A stretch of DNA of 42,448 nt from Oceanispirochaeta sp. M1 (GTDB lineage: Bacteria; Spirochaetota; Spirochaetia; DSM-2461): contig NZ_QQPQ01000040.1 of NCBI RefSeq assembly GCF_003346715.1, forward strand, positions 1 through 42,448. The letters are read 5' to 3'. The position numbers and the translations under genes are program-made. Below the pieces are notes generated by a model. It did not search any database, was not told the DNA's origin, and worked only from the letters and a program-made list of their open reading frames with translations. This document shows, piece by piece, positions 23,174 through 35,678 of this stretch. Position 1 is the first letter of the stretch; each line of letters opens with the position of its first letter.

Positions 23174-24378
23174 ATGAAAAAGAGACAGATCCTTAATAAA
23201 AGAGCTTTACCCCTGATACTGATGTCGGTGATTCTTATTCTGATGTTGGGGATCACAGCAGGTATTTTTGCTAAAGACGGAAAGATCAGCCTTGCGGTCC
23301 TTCCATTTGAAAATCTGAACAATGATCCCGACCAGGATTATCTTGCAGGTCTTATCGGTTCCATTATAAGACAGGACCTCTCCCTCTCAGGAATGGTCTT
23401 TCTGGTGGATCGGGAAAATATGGATGATGTTCTGGAGGAGCAAAAACTTCAGTTTACGGGAGTCATGGATGACAAGAGCATCATTGAAACCGGACGACTG
23501 GTAGGAGCACAGTATATTCTTAAAGGGGGATTTGTATTTCTGGGACAGGATCTTTTTCTCAACCTGGACCTGATCAATACTGAAACAGGGAGAAGCTACA
23601 GCTTTTCAGAAAGAGGTTACCAGGAGAATACTGTCCATGCCCTGACAGAAAAACTAATCAGGCATCTCACAGGAAATGAAATGAGCTTCCAGTCTGTATC
23701 AGGAGATAAGTCAATCATTGCCGTAAGCCAGCAGGAACCGGGAAGAGTTCTCCTCTTCTCCCCTATTATCGATGCCCGTGTTTATATAGATGGAGAGTTT
23801 TCCGCCTATACCCTGGGCGATGCGACAGAGCCTCAGGAACTGGTACTGCCGGCGGGCAGGCATGTAATAAGAACACACTTAACCGGGGATTTCGGTGTTG
23901 TTCAGACTCCGGAAATTCTTTTTTCAGACTGGCAGGTGGAATTCAACCTTGAGGCAGGTCAGACACTTGTACTGGAGGATAAAACGACTCATTTCAATTC
24001 CATCCTCTACGATCTGCAGCAGGTGATCAGGGAGAGGACCACACTCATTCCCGGCTCAGGAGAAACTGCAAGGGTTGAACATAATACAACATTCCTGAAT
24101 CGAAAAGCTGAGGAAGTTTCCATTGACCTGGAAATAAATTTCATCGAGTCAGAAGATGAACCGGGAGGCGGGCTTGCCCTTGTCCACCTGATATATGACG
24201 GTATGGAACAAAATCTCAAATACAGCTGTCCCTCGGGTGTATCGGAAGATTTCAAACTGGACCTTGGCAATGCAGAACTCAGAATAGACCTGGACTGTTA
24301 TTCCGAACATCGATGGAAACTGGACTACAGCATCTGGCGTACAGATATCTACCAGGGTCTTCACCGGGAAGAGCCGCA

Positions 24379-24391
<13 letters not shown>
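23174..24391 (+). CDS. CsgG/FlgO-like envelope protein with signal peptide
   Basis: A 405-residue protein from the ATG at 23174. A basic N-terminus (MKKRQILNKR) and long hydrophobic segment to about residue 30 act as signal peptide or anchor. Residues about 38-160 (ISLAVLPFENLNNDPDQDYL, VDRENMDDVLEEQKLQ, GRLVGAQYILKGGF, LDLINTETGRSY) match the CsgG/FlgO/TolB-N-like domain found in outer-membrane assembly lipoproteins. The C-terminal half is beta-rich and unassigned. An upstream GTG at 23147 is in frame but lies before the predicted transcription start. Its 3' end overlaps the convergent AraC gene by 13 bases. Confidence 0.72.
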
Positions 24392-26705
<2,314 letters not shown>

Positions 26706-26721
26706 GTAAATATGTTATAGG

Positions 26722-26770
26722 ATGCCTCCAGTCTTTTGGTATATACTAAATGACAATAGACAGGAGGCAT
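26722..26770 (+). promoter_or_regulatory. Inverted repeat able to sequester the kbl ribosome-binding site
   Basis: ATGCCTCC (26722-26729) is the exact reverse complement of GGAGGCAT (26763-26770), which contains the kbl Shine-Dalgarno. A -10-like TATACT (26742-26747) sits between them, so a local transcript would lack the left arm, whereas read-through from the upstream beta-glucosidase would contain it. Confidence 0.45.
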
Positions 26771-26773
26771 TTC

Positions 26774-27961
26774 ATGAGCCGGAAAATACTGAGTCATCTA
26801 TCTTCAGAACTGGAAGAACTTAAATCGAAGGGACTCTATAAAAACGAGAGAGTTATCAGCTCTCCACAGAGAGCAAAAATTACTGTACAGGATGGCAGGG
26901 AAGTCCTGAATTTCTGCGCCAACAACTACCTTGGACTGGCGGATAATCCCGAACTGATTGAAGCCGCAAAAGCATCCCTGGACAACTACGGTTACGGACT
27001 CTCTTCAGTCCGTTTTATCTGCGGTACCCAGACCATCCACAAAGAGCTGGAAGCCGGAATTTCAGAATTTCTCAAGACAGAAGATACCATCCTCTACTCC
27101 TCATGCTTTGATGCAAACGGAGGACTTTTCGAAACACTGCTGGGTTCCGAAGATGCAATCATAAGCGATGAACTGAACCATGCAAGCATCATAGACGGAG
27201 TACGTCTATGCAAAGCCCGGCGCTACCGTTATAAAAATAACAATATGGCAGATCTGGAAGAACAGCTCAAAGAGGCCTCTGATGCCCGCTTCCGTTTAAT
27301 AGCTACTGACGGAGTCTTTTCTATGGACGGGACCATTGCCGATCTTAAGGGAGTCTGCGACCTGGCTGATAAATATGATGCCCTTGTTATGGTAGATGAT
27401 TCCCATGCTGTTGGATTTATAGGAGCAAGCGGTGCGGGCACCCCCGAATACCGGGGAGTTCAGGACAGAATAGATATCTATACAGGGACTCTCGGCAAGG
27501 CTCTGGGAGGAGCATCAGGGGGGTATACTTCGGGTAAAAAAGAGATAATTGCCTGGCTGCGTCAGCGTTCCCGTCCTTATCTGTTCTCCAACTCTCTGGC
27601 TCCAGTTATGACTGCAACAGCCATTAAAACCCTTGAACTTATAAAAGCAGGTTCAGAACTGAGAGAAAAACTGACAGGTCATACAAACCGTTTCAGAACT
27701 GCTCTTAAAGAGGCCGGTTTCACCATCGTTGAGGGTGAGCACCCCATAGTTCCTCTGATGCTGGGAGATGCTTCCCTGGCCGTAAATATGGCCGACAAAC
27801 TCCTGGAAAAAGGGATTTACGCTATTGGCTTCTCCTTCCCTGTTGTCCCCATGGGCAAGGCGCGCATCCGTTTTCAGATGTCTGCAGCTCATAGCAGTAA
27901 AGATGTGGAATACGCCATAGAGCAGATAATCAGCTGCGGAAAAGAGCTGGGGGTGATTTGA
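26774..27961 (+). CDS. kbl: 2-amino-3-ketobutyrate CoA ligase (glycine C-acetyltransferase)
   Basis: A 395-residue PLP enzyme of the alpha-oxoamine synthase family; it splits 2-amino-3-ketobutyrate with CoA into glycine and acetyl-CoA. [10 protein letters not shown], the cofactor-binding DDSHAVGF, and PLP lysine in [10 protein letters not shown] are visible. GGAGG 6-7 bases upstream selects the ATG at 26774 over 26750. The stop overlaps the tdh start by one base, so the two enzymes of threonine catabolism are co-translated. Confidence 0.95.
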   Translation: MSRKILSHLSSELEELKSKGLYKNERVISSPQRAKITVQDGREVLNFCANNYLGLADNPELIEAAKASLDNYGYGLSSVRFICGTQTIHKELEAGISEFLKTEDTILYSSCFDANGGLFETLLGSEDAIISDELNHASIIDGVRLCKARRYRYKNNNMADLEEQLKEASDARFRLIATDGVFSMDGTIADLKGVCDLADKYDALVMVDDSHAVGFIGASGAGTPEYRGVQDRIDIYTGTLGKALGGASGGYTSGKKEIIAWLRQRSRPYLFSNSLAPVMTATAIKTLELIKAGSELREKLTGHTNRFRTALKEAGFTIVEGEHPIVPLMLGDASLAVNMADKLLEKGIYAIGFSFPVVPMGKARIRFQMSAAHSSKDVEYAIEQIISCGKELGVI

Positions 27962-28986
27962 TGAGAGCACTGGCCAAGACAGAAAAACGTACGGGGCTCT
28001 GGATGATCGATGCACCAAAGCCCGAATACGGTCCCAATGATCTTCTTATAAAGATCAAAATCACTGCCATATGCGGTACTGATGTCCATATCTACAACTG
28101 GGATAAATGGTCTCAGAACACTATCCCCGTTCCCATGATCACAGGACATGAATTTGTCGGTACCGTTGAGGCGATGGGCAGCGAAGTAGCCGGATTTAAC
28201 CCGGGAGACAGGGTTACAGGAGAGGGACACCTTACCTGTGGTCACTGTCGAAACTGCCGCGCCGGAAAAAGACATCTCTGCCGGAACACCGAAGGTATCG
28301 GAGTGAATAAAACGGGCTGCTTTGCAGAATACCTTGTGCTCCCCGCGGACAATGCATTCAAACTGGATGATTTTATCTCAGATGAAGTTGCGGCTATTTT
28401 CGACCCTTTCGGCAATGCTGTTCATACGGCTCTCTCCTACGACCTGGTAGGTGAAGATGTACTGATTACGGGTGCCGGACCTATCGGCATCATGGCGGCC
28501 GCCGTAGCCAGGCATGCGGGGGCCCGTTATGTCATAATCACCGATGTAAATGAATACCGCCTGAATCTGGCTCGTCAGATGGGGGTAACCCGGGCAATCA
28601 ATATTAAGACAGACAATCTGGAAGATATAATGAGCGAGCTCCATATGCTGGAAGGCTTTGATGTGGGCCTTGAGATGTCGGGCAACGCTGCGGCTCAGAA
28701 TCAGCTCTTTGAAAAGATGAATAATGGAGGCCATGTGGCCTTACTGGGTATACCACCGGGAGACAGTACGGTAAACTGGAATCAGATCATCTTCAAAGGA
28801 CTCCATCTTAAGGGAATCTATGGTAGAGAAATGTTCGAAACCTGGTATAAGATGGCAGCCATGATCCGTTCGGGACTTGATATCACCAGGATAATAACCC
28901 ACAGAATGCCTGTAGAGGAGTTCGAACGTGGATTTGAAATAATGAGCGGAGGGCAGTCCGGAAAAATACTGTTGTATTGGGAGTAA
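27961..28986 (+). CDS. tdh: L-threonine 3-dehydrogenase
   Basis: A 341-residue zinc MDR dehydrogenase that oxidises threonine to 2-amino-3-ketobutyrate with NAD. Catalytic-zinc motifs [10 protein letters not shown] and TGHEFVG, structural-zinc [15 protein letters not shown], the TDH-typical [16 protein letters not shown], and the Rossmann GAGPIG are visible. Starts at the ATG at 27961 within TGATG after kbl. Its product is the kbl substrate, so the pair converts threonine to glycine plus acetyl-CoA. Confidence 0.95.
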   Translation: MRALAKTEKRTGLWMIDAPKPEYGPNDLLIKIKITAICGTDVHIYNWDKWSQNTIPVPMITGHEFVGTVEAMGSEVAGFNPGDRVTGEGHLTCGHCRNCRAGKRHLCRNTEGIGVNKTGCFAEYLVLPADNAFKLDDFISDEVAAIFDPFGNAVHTALSYDLVGEDVLITGAGPIGIMAAAVARHAGARYVIITDVNEYRLNLARQMGVTRAINIKTDNLEDIMSELHMLEGFDVGLEMSGNAAAQNQLFEKMNNGGHVALLGIPPGDSTVNWNQIIFKGLHLKGIYGREMFETWYKMAAMIRSGLDITRIITHRMPVEEFERGFEIMSGGQSGKILLYWE

Positions 28987-30149
28987 GAAATCTGAAAACA
29001 AAGCAAAGTCTCTACAGCCTGAGCTATTTTACATTATTCGGGGCCATAGCCGCGCTATCCCCCTTCTTCCCTCTCCTGCTGCAGAGCAAGGGATTTGAAC
29101 CTTCACGCATTGGTTTTCTACTGGGAAGTTATGAGATGATCAGCATCATGGGACTCTTGCTCATCGGTCATTTCTATGACAGTTTCCGCTCCCCCAGACG
29201 CACCATATTTACCATATGTCTGGCATCTATAATCGTCCTCTTTCTTATTGCCCGTGAAGAGAACCTCATAATGATTGTACCCCTGACACTGGCAATGGGC
29301 TTTGTTATCAAATCACCGGCGTCTTTAATGGATGCCCACTACGGACAGAATATACCGAATGCCGAAAAGAGCTATGGAAAAGCAAGGCTCTTCGGCAGCC
29401 TCGGTTTTTTTACAGTTGCTATGCTGATTCAGCTGACCGGAATTGTAGAAGCATCCCGGCCTCTTAGCATATTCAGAGCGTTCTCCATATTGCTTTCCAT
29501 CAGCATGGCCCTTCTGATTTTCCTCCCTAAGGCACACCAGCACAAAAATGAGAAGGTAAAAACATCCTTTTTAAGTAAAGTGAAATCCTTCCCTCTTGTG
29601 TTCTGGGCAGGCCTTGGCATAGCCTTTTTCAATCATCTGGGGATGTCGGGACATTATACTTTTTTCTCTCTGTTAATGAGCAACAAGTTCGGCAGGACCG
29701 ATGTGGGTGGTCTCTGGGCCATAGGTCCATTATTCGAACTACCCCTGTTCTTCTTTTCCGCCTGGCTGCTGCAGAAACTTGGTTTGAAAAAATTATGGAT
29801 TATCGGACTGGCTGCAGGGTTTATCAGGATGCAGGTCTACTCCCTGTCATCCACGATTCTCCCATTGTATGTGGTGCAGATTTGCCACAGTGTATCCTTC
29901 GGTTTCAACCATCTATGCATGATTACTCTTATCACCCGTTTTGTACCAACTGAAAGCAGGGGACTTGCCATGGCTTTGTTCTCGGCTGTCTCCATGGGAC
30001 TGTCCCTTTTTGTCGGTGGATTCCTCGGTGGATGGATTCTGCATCACAGCGGCTATACCCTGCTCTTTCAGGTTCTATCCGCAGCTCCCCTTCTGGGGAT
30101 TGTTACGGCAGGACTCTTTCTGAAAGAGAATAGATCAGTAGGAGAATAA
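28977..30149 (+). CDS. MFS transporter (LacY/nucleoside-symporter-like)
   Basis: A protein of about 390 residues with 12 predicted helices and MFS signatures ([27 protein letters not shown]-type segment as in the MFS_1_like/HcaT/NupG group). The start is uncertain: a TTG at 28977 overlaps tdh by 10 bases, and the only nearby GGAG lies just downstream of it, so a later non-ATG start is possible. Same-strand overlap with tdh suggests one operon, hence a possible amino-acid or organic-acid transporter, but the substrate cannot be read. Its end overlaps the convergent KAS III-like gene by 15 bases. Confidence 0.8.
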   Translation: MGVRNLKTKQSLYSLSYFTLFGAIAALSPFFPLLLQSKGFEPSRIGFLLGSYEMISIMGLLLIGHFYDSFRSPRRTIFTICLASIIVLFLIAREENLIMIVPLTLAMGFVIKSPASLMDAHYGQNIPNAEKSYGKARLFGSLGFFTVAMLIQLTGIVEASRPLSIFRAFSILLSISMALLIFLPKAHQHKNEKVKTSFLSKVKSFPLVFWAGLGIAFFNHLGMSGHYTFFSLLMSNKFGRTDVGGLWAIGPLFELPLFFFSAWLLQKLGLKKLWIIGLAAGFIRMQVYSLSSTILPLYVVQICHSVSFGFNHLCMITLITRFVPTESRGLAMALFSAVSMGLSLFVGGFLGGWILHHSGYTLLFQVLSAAPLLGIVTAGLFLKENRSVGE

Positions 30150-31124
30150 GGAGGCGGCAACAGCCAGGCCCGCTCCGGATGCAACAGCAAGAACTTTATC
30201 GCCCCTTTTAATATTGTCATCCTGTACCGCATGGTGGAAAGCCATGGGGATACAGGCACTCCCTGTATATCCATATCGATCCATAACACATGTTGTTTTG
30301 CTATGATCCTGCTCTAAAACATCCATCACATCCATAATTACTTTTTTATTTATCTGTGTAAAAAGATAGTGATCAATATCATCTCTTTTCAGCTTGTGCT
30401 TCTGAAGCAGTTTATCAACTATCTCTGGCCATAGTTTGACATTTCTGTCACCGGGAAGGCGCTGCAGCAGCTGCAGACCGTATTCATTATTCTCAAGGCG
30501 TTCTTTAGTAACCGGCTGTCTGGTACCACCGCTGTAAACTCCGATATAATTCCACTGAGTTCCATCAGACAGAAGCTGACCACCCATGTACTTATCTTCA
30601 CGGTTTTCCAGAATAACGGCACCCGCACCGTCTGCAAAAATTGAATATGCAAAGACATCCCCTGCTCTGGCATAAGCAGGCATATTGTAAACACCAATAA
30701 CACAGGCGTAACGGAGGGAAGCATCAGATTTTAAGAGGGCCTGAGCATTATGGAGTGCAGCTACAAAACTTGAGCAGCTTGCGTTAATATCATATGTTCC
30801 GGTATAGCGCTGACCTTTCTGAATTCGTCCCTGTACCAGCATACTGGTGGCCGGTGAAATGTACTCCGGGGTATCTGTCCCGACAACAAAAAGATCAATT
30901 TCGTCAGGATCAATTGATGCAGCCTCAATAGCATTCCGTGCCGCTTTCTCGGCAAAATCAGCTGTTGTTTCGTTAATACCTCTTAGATGGGCAATATGTC
31001 TGTTTTCAATTCCAAGCTTTGCTTTAGTTCTCTCACCGTCAAACTCAATCCCTGCCAGAGTCATAAGCTCCTGATTGGAAATGGCATTACCCGGAGCATA
31101 GACTCCTGTAGAAAGAATTCTCAT
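30135..31124 (-). CDS. KAS III-like protein with incomplete catalytic triad
   Basis: A 329-residue thiolase-fold protein of the FabH/KAS III family. The acyl-accepting Cys117 in DINASCSSF is present, and the core ADGAGAVILE and terminal [13 protein letters not shown] are typical. But the FabH His position reads LFTQINK (Thr256) and the Asn position reads RYGYTGSACIP (Tyr286), so the Cys-His-Asn triad is not kept. It may transfer acyl groups without decarboxylative condensation, or use another base. Last gene of the Liv/acyl-CoA operon; its ATG overlaps the TetR stop by 4 bases, with AAGGGG upstream. Confidence 0.82.
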   Translation of the reverse strand: MRILSTGVYAPGNAISNQELMTLAGIEFDGERTKAKLGIENRHIAHLRGINETTADFAEKAARNAIEAASIDPDEIDLFVVGTDTPEYISPATSMLVQGRIQKGQRYTGTYDINASCSSFVAALHNAQALLKSDASLRYACVIGVYNMPAYARAGDVFAYSIFADGAGAVILENREDKYMGGQLLSDGTQWNYIGVYSGGTRQPVTKERLENNEYGLQLLQRLPGDRNVKLWPEIVDKLLQKHKLKRDDIDHYLFTQINKKVIMDVMDVLEQDHSKTTCVMDRYGYTGSACIPMAFHHAVQDDNIKRGDKVLAVASGAGLAVAASLFSY

Positions 31125-32236
31125 AAAGAAACCCCTTTTATTAAATATTGAGATATTGTCTTTAATAATGCAGAGCTGTCAGAAACCCTGTCATTCAACA
31201 GCCCCTCAATACCGACATAGTGAGACAGTCCGATAAGAAAATTTGCCGTAATACGTCTATCCTTCTCATCCTCAATGCTGAGATTTTTCATATATCCCTG
31301 TTCAAATGAATTATAATATTCACTGACCCAGGGCTTACTGACAAATTCAGCTTCCCTGATAATGGCGTAGTATTCTGTATGCCTGCTCATATAGGATAAA
31401 AAGAAATAGATACCGAAAACTTCTTTTTCAAACCGGCTTTTATATGGGAGGGTCTGCTCCGATAGAAATAAACGGATTCGGTGACCGATTAATCTGATCA
31501 ACTCTGAGAAGAATTCCTCTTTTTTATTAAAATAAGTATAGAAAGTTCCAACTGCCAGACCTGTTTCTCTAGCGATATCCCCAACACCGATGGCATGATA
31601 TCCCTTATCACCTATAAGCTTGATACCTGAAGAGAGGAGCCTTGAACGGCTGTCTTCAGCTGAGTCCTCTGAATAAGAAAAAAAACTGTCGGGAATATCA
31701 GGAATCAGACCTTCCTTTTCGTCTCTGAAAACTCCGTTTAATATAAGGTCTCTTATTTTTTCAGGCTCCCTGGGCAGACCGTCATACAGTGCTCTGGTAG
31801 AACAGAAGCGGATTCCCGAAATAATATAAAGATATTCCGCTTCCCTCACTTCCCTGCCGAAAATAGTACTGATTACTTCAATATAGATAGTCCGCAGTCT
31901 TTCCTCATACTCGGGAAAACGATACTGCCCCTCTCTGAAAACAGAGACATACTGCTTATGATTAATTCCGACGTTGTTTAATGTTGTAATAAAATCAAGA
32001 AGCTGCTCTTCTTTCGTATTTCCCTGAATATCTTCGAGTTCACTTTTGAAACGGCTGAGAAACTCCTCGAGGAGAACACGTACCAGATTATCTTTTTTTG
32101 AATAATATCGATAAAAGACACCATTGGAGACACCCGCATGACGGCAGACTTCCGCTATTGAAACAGTTTCAAACCAACTTGTAGAAAATAGTTCCAATGC
32201 GGCTTTTCTAATTTTTAGATCAGTATCTTTAGCCAT
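31121..32236 (-). CDS. Tandem TetR-family regulator (two HTH domains in one chain)
   Basis: A 371-residue protein that appears to be two TetR units fused. The first HTH (about 24-47, VSIAEVCRHAGVSNGVFYRYY) is followed by a helical ligand-domain-like stretch, then a second TetR N-terminus (about 198-243, IGVGDIARETGLAVGTFYTYF) and its own helical region. Normal TetR regulators are about 200 residues and dimerise; this chain may act as an internal pseudo-dimer. It overlaps the hydrolase stop by 1 base and the KAS III-like start by 4, so it lies inside the operon it likely controls. Confidence 0.85.
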   Translation of the reverse strand: MAKDTDLKIRKAALELFSTSWFETVSIAEVCRHAGVSNGVFYRYYSKKDNLVRVLLEEFLSRFKSELEDIQGNTKEEQLLDFITTLNNVGINHKQYVSVFREGQYRFPEYEERLRTIYIEVISTIFGREVREAEYLYIISGIRFCSTRALYDGLPREPEKIRDLILNGVFRDEKEGLIPDIPDSFFSYSEDSAEDSRSRLLSSGIKLIGDKGYHAIGVGDIARETGLAVGTFYTYFNKKEEFFSELIRLIGHRIRLFLSEQTLPYKSRFEKEVFGIYFFLSYMSRHTEYYAIIREAEFVSKPWVSEYYNSFEQGYMKNLSIEDEKDRRITANFLIGLSHYVGIEGLLNDRVSDSSALLKTISQYLIKGVSL

Positions 32237-33015
32237 CAGTCATTTTCTCCAAGAACACACAACAGAATATTCCAGAAATCATCCGGCTTTTCCACCATGG
32301 GACTGTGTCCGCAGTTTTCAATTTCATAATAAGAGGCTTTAAAAAAGTCTGCACTCTCAAGAGCGGAATCTTTGCTGATGAGGATATCTTTATCACCCCT
32401 GAGAACATGTACGGTACCTTTATAATTATTAACCCTGCCCCGGTAATCTGCAACTGCCAATGCTTCTGCATGACCGATAAATGCCTCAGATTTCATTTTC
32501 TGAGCATCATCTACAAGCTTTTCAAGAAGGATTTCATCCGACAGTTCGGGAGCAATAGATGCTATCGCTTTTTTCAACACATCACGATTATCCCGATATG
32601 CTTCAATTGCAGGATAGTGCTCCCGGGGAGTAACAAACCCCTGTACAGGAGAGGAATCTACCAATATCAACTGCTCCACTCTCTCAGGGCTGGATAGTGC
32701 AAAATCCATGGCAACGGCTCCTCCGAAGCTATGCCCGAGAAGGATAAACCGTTCCCAGTTCAATTCATCAGCAATTTTTCCCAACCAGGCGGAGTAATCG
32801 GGAATCATCCAGGAATCCATCCTGCCCGAATCTCCAAAATTAGGAAGATCGGGAGCGGCACAGTTTCCTGAATATCTATCAATAATCTGTTCATACCAGA
32901 GACCCGAACCCAGGTTTCCATGGAGCATAACAATAGGAACAGTATTTGGTTCTGAGGGATTATTCCTTCTCATCCTGATTGTCATTCCATCTATTAACAT
33001 TATTGATTTGTCCAA
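32236..33015 (-). CDS. Alpha/beta-hydrolase fold esterase/thioesterase
   Basis: A 259-residue alpha/beta hydrolase. The oxyanion HGN (VMLHGNLGSG), nucleophile elbow GHSFGG, an acid candidate in LRGDKDILI and catalytic His in NCGHSPMVEKP are visible. No signal peptide. AGGAG about 7 bases upstream fits the TTG start at 33013-33015 better than the ATG at 32998-33000. Position after the thiolase suggests hydrolysis of an ester or acyl thioester within the same pathway; substrate unknown. Confidence 0.85.
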   Translation of the reverse strand: MDKSIMLIDGMTIRMRRNNPSEPNTVPIVMLHGNLGSGLWYEQIIDRYSGNCAAPDLPNFGDSGRMDSWMIPDYSAWLGKIADELNWERFILLGHSFGGAVAMDFALSSPERVEQLILVDSSPVQGFVTPREHYPAIEAYRDNRDVLKKAIASIAPELSDEILLEKLVDDAQKMKSEAFIGHAEALAVADYRGRVNNYKGTVHVLRGDKDILISKDSALESADFFKASYYEIENCGHSPMVEKPDDFWNILLCVLGEND

Positions 33016-33059
33016 AAAAAACTCCTGCCTATACGATGAATGCTGTTTTTTATAGCAGA

Positions 33060-34265
33060 TTATTCAAGCTTAAGTAATACAGCAGTACCCATTCCACCAC
33101 CCGCACATAGAGTCGCCACTCCGGTTTTCTTACCCTGACGCTTCAATTCATACAGAAGAGTAACCAGTATTCTGTTCCCCGTAGCACCCAGTGGGTGTCC
33201 CAGAGCAATTGCTCCACCGTTGACATTACAGCGTTCCAGCAGCCATTCAGTACTGACTCCGTGTTCATCAGCCATCTCCTTCAGAACACCAAGACTCTGG
33301 GCGGCAAAGGCCTCATTAAGTTCAAACAGATCTACATCCTCAAGCTTCATGCCTGTTTTCTTCATCAGCCTGGAAACAGCAGGAACCGGGCCTAATCCCA
33401 TATAAGCAGGATCTACTCCGGCCTGTGCATCGGCAACGACTTCCGCCAGAGGGGTCAGATTAAACTCCTTCACAGCAGATTCAGAGGCAAGGATAATCGC
33501 CGAAGCACCGTCATTAATTCCTGATGCATTACCGGCAGTGACTGTTCCTTCTCTATCAAAAGCAGGCCTGAGAGATGAGAGCGAGTCAACCGTAGTCTCA
33601 GGTTTTGGATATTCATCTGAATCCACGACAGTCTCTTTTCGGCGGGATTTCACAGTAAAAGGTACAATTTCAGCTTTGAAACGACCCTCTTTCTGAGCAG
33701 TATCTGCCCGTTTCTGACTCACTACGGCAAATTCATCCTGCTGCTCTCTGGTCAAATTATGTTTCCTGGCAATATTTTCTGCCGTAATACCCATATGGTA
33801 ATTATTGAAAACATCGGTCAGACCGTCAGTAATAAGTGTATCATCAAGGGACATGGAGCCAAGTTTCTTCCCCCAGCGCATATCTGATGAAACATTGTAT
33901 GGAGAGCGGCTCATATTTTCCATTCCTGCACTGACAACAAGTCTGTTATCACCCACACGTATGGACTGAGCTCCGAGCATTACGGTTTTCATACCGCTGC
34001 AGCAAATCATGTTCATTGTATGAGCAGGGACGGTATCGGGGATTCCAGCGGCAATAGATGCCTGACGTCCAGGTCCCATCCCCTGGGCACCCTGCAGAAC
34101 ATTTCCCACAAAGACTTCATCTATCTTTGCAGGATCTATTGCACAGTCCTCAAGAGCGGCCCTGATAGCGGCAGCCCCCAGTTCTGGGGCAGGGGTCCCT
34201 TTAAATGCTCCGCCGAAACTACCGAGGGCAGTTCTTCTGGCAGCGACAATATATACTTTTTCCAT
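33060..34265 (-). CDS. Acetyl-CoA acetyltransferase (thiolase)
   Basis: A 401-residue biosynthetic/degradative thiolase of the PhaA/AtoB type that interconverts two acetyl-CoA with acetoacetyl-CoA (or a related 3-ketoacyl-CoA). Nucleophile Cys in [29 protein letters not shown] with the catalytic His, and second Cys in CAGGGMGTA are all present. The ATG follows directly after the CoA-transferase stop, with AGGAG inside the end of that gene. Its neighbours imply 3-ketoacyl-CoA chemistry. Confidence 0.94.
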   Translation of the reverse strand: MEKVYIVAARRTALGSFGGAFKGTPAPELGAAAIRAALEDCAIDPAKIDEVFVGNVLQGAQGMGPGRQASIAAGIPDTVPAHTMNMICCSGMKTVMLGAQSIRVGDNRLVVSAGMENMSRSPYNVSSDMRWGKKLGSMSLDDTLITDGLTDVFNNYHMGITAENIARKHNLTREQQDEFAVVSQKRADTAQKEGRFKAEIVPFTVKSRRKETVVDSDEYPKPETTVDSLSSLRPAFDREGTVTAGNASGINDGASAIILASESAVKEFNLTPLAEVVADAQAGVDPAYMGLGPVPAVSRLMKKTGMKLEDVDLFELNEAFAAQSLGVLKEMADEHGVSTEWLLERCNVNGGAIALGHPLGATGNRILVTLLYELKRQGKKTGVATLCAGGGMGTAVLLKLE

Positions 34266-35648
34266 TTATTTACTCCTTAATACTACTGAGTCACTTGCCT
34301 CTTTGTTCGGCAAACTCCGGGCTTTCGAATGAATATAGCCCAGCTCTATGGCTTCATTTGTGAGTTGTTCTCTAAACTCCGGATGAGCAATCGAAATCAG
34401 GGCTTCTGCTCTTTCAGATAATGTCCGGCCTCTCAGATGTACTGTTCCGAATTCAGTTGCCACCCAGTCCAGATCCTGACGGGGAACAGTCACTGCCGAA
34501 CCCGGAGGAAGGGTAGAGACAATTGTAGAGATAGTACCTTTCTTTGCTGTGGAACGAAGGGCAATAATTCCCTTGCCGTTCTTAGCTTTCTGGGCTCCCC
34601 GGTGGGTATCCAGCTGACCTCCTGTCCCTGAATACTGAACAGGACCAAGACTCTCAGAGCAGACCTGACCTGCCAGATCCACTGTAATGGCAGTATTGAT
34701 ACTGACCATATTGTCATTCATGGCAATCACATCAGGATCATTGACATATTTCCCTCTCATCTCCAGGACAGCGGGATTATCATCCAGCCAATCGTACATC
34801 CTCTGACTTCCCAGAGCGAATGTGAAAACAAATTTATTAGGCCACAGAGATTTTTTACTGTTATTTACAGCACCCTTTTCAAAAAGGTCTATCATGCTCT
34901 CTGTAAACATCTCCGTATGTATACCCAGATTCTTCTTATTTCCCAGAAGAGCTGCAACAGCATTGGGTATTCCTCCTATTCCGATCTGAAGAGTACTGCC
35001 GTCCTCAACAAGTTCAGCAATATGGACAGCAATCTCTTTTTCCACGCCAGCTGATTCGAGGGTCGGGATCGAAGGGATAGGAGCGTCATAATAAACAACC
35101 ATGTCCACATCACGGATGTGAACCTGAGTATCTCCATGAATCCAGGGAACATATTTATTGACTTCCATCACCACCAGATCAGCTGCTTCCACAGCCTCCA
35201 GTTCATAGACATTAGAAAGACCAAGATTGAAAAATCCGTTTTCCTCACGCATGGCAGTGGAGGGACCCCAGTAAACAATACTGACACCTTCTTCCTTCAG
35301 GGCATCAAGTTTATTTGTCCCCGCCTGATGCAGGTTATTGGGTATAAAATCCACAAGATTATACCCAAGCTTGGCAGCCTTACGGTTTGAAGGCCCGAAA
35401 AACCAGTTTTCATTCATGAATATCCCTTCGTATTCGGGATTCTCACAGAATTCATAGGACTGCATATTCAGACAGGATATTATTCTCAGATGCTCAAAAT
35501 GATCTGCATACTTATGCAGTTCGGACATAAAGCCCTGACTCTCCATGGATGCCATACCCATTATAACCGCTGCCTTTCTCGGCAGAGATCTGACAGCATC
35601 CTCAATGGATTTCTCTTTTTTATTAAGACTGCTTTTCCAATTACTCAT
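34266..35648 (-). CDS. Acetyl-CoA hydrolase/transferase family CoA transferase
   Basis: A 460-residue class I CoA transferase related to 4-hydroxybutyrate/butyrate-acetyl-CoA transferases and Cat1. The glycine-rich GIGGIPNAVAALL, the catalytic-Glu segment HTEMFTESM and the YSGTGGQLDTHRGA motif are visible. It would activate a carboxylic acid by transfer of CoA from acetyl-CoA. AAAGGA lies about 8 bases before the ATG. Between SDR and thiolase genes it probably activates the imported acid or returns the product CoA. Confidence 0.9.
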   Translation of the reverse strand: MSNWKSSLNKKEKSIEDAVRSLPRKAAVIMGMASMESQGFMSELHKYADHFEHLRIISCLNMQSYEFCENPEYEGIFMNENWFFGPSNRKAAKLGYNLVDFIPNNLHQAGTNKLDALKEEGVSIVYWGPSTAMREENGFFNLGLSNVYELEAVEAADLVVMEVNKYVPWIHGDTQVHIRDVDMVVYYDAPIPSIPTLESAGVEKEIAVHIAELVEDGSTLQIGIGGIPNAVAALLGNKKNLGIHTEMFTESMIDLFEKGAVNNSKKSLWPNKFVFTFALGSQRMYDWLDDNPAVLEMRGKYVNDPDVIAMNDNMVSINTAITVDLAGQVCSESLGPVQYSGTGGQLDTHRGAQKAKNGKGIIALRSTAKKGTISTIVSTLPPGSAVTVPRQDLDWVATEFGTVHLRGRTLSERAEALISIAHPEFREQLTNEAIELGYIHSKARSLPNKEASDSVVLRSK

Positions 35649-35678
35649 AACTGTATCCTTTATTAAGAACTTTCCTGA

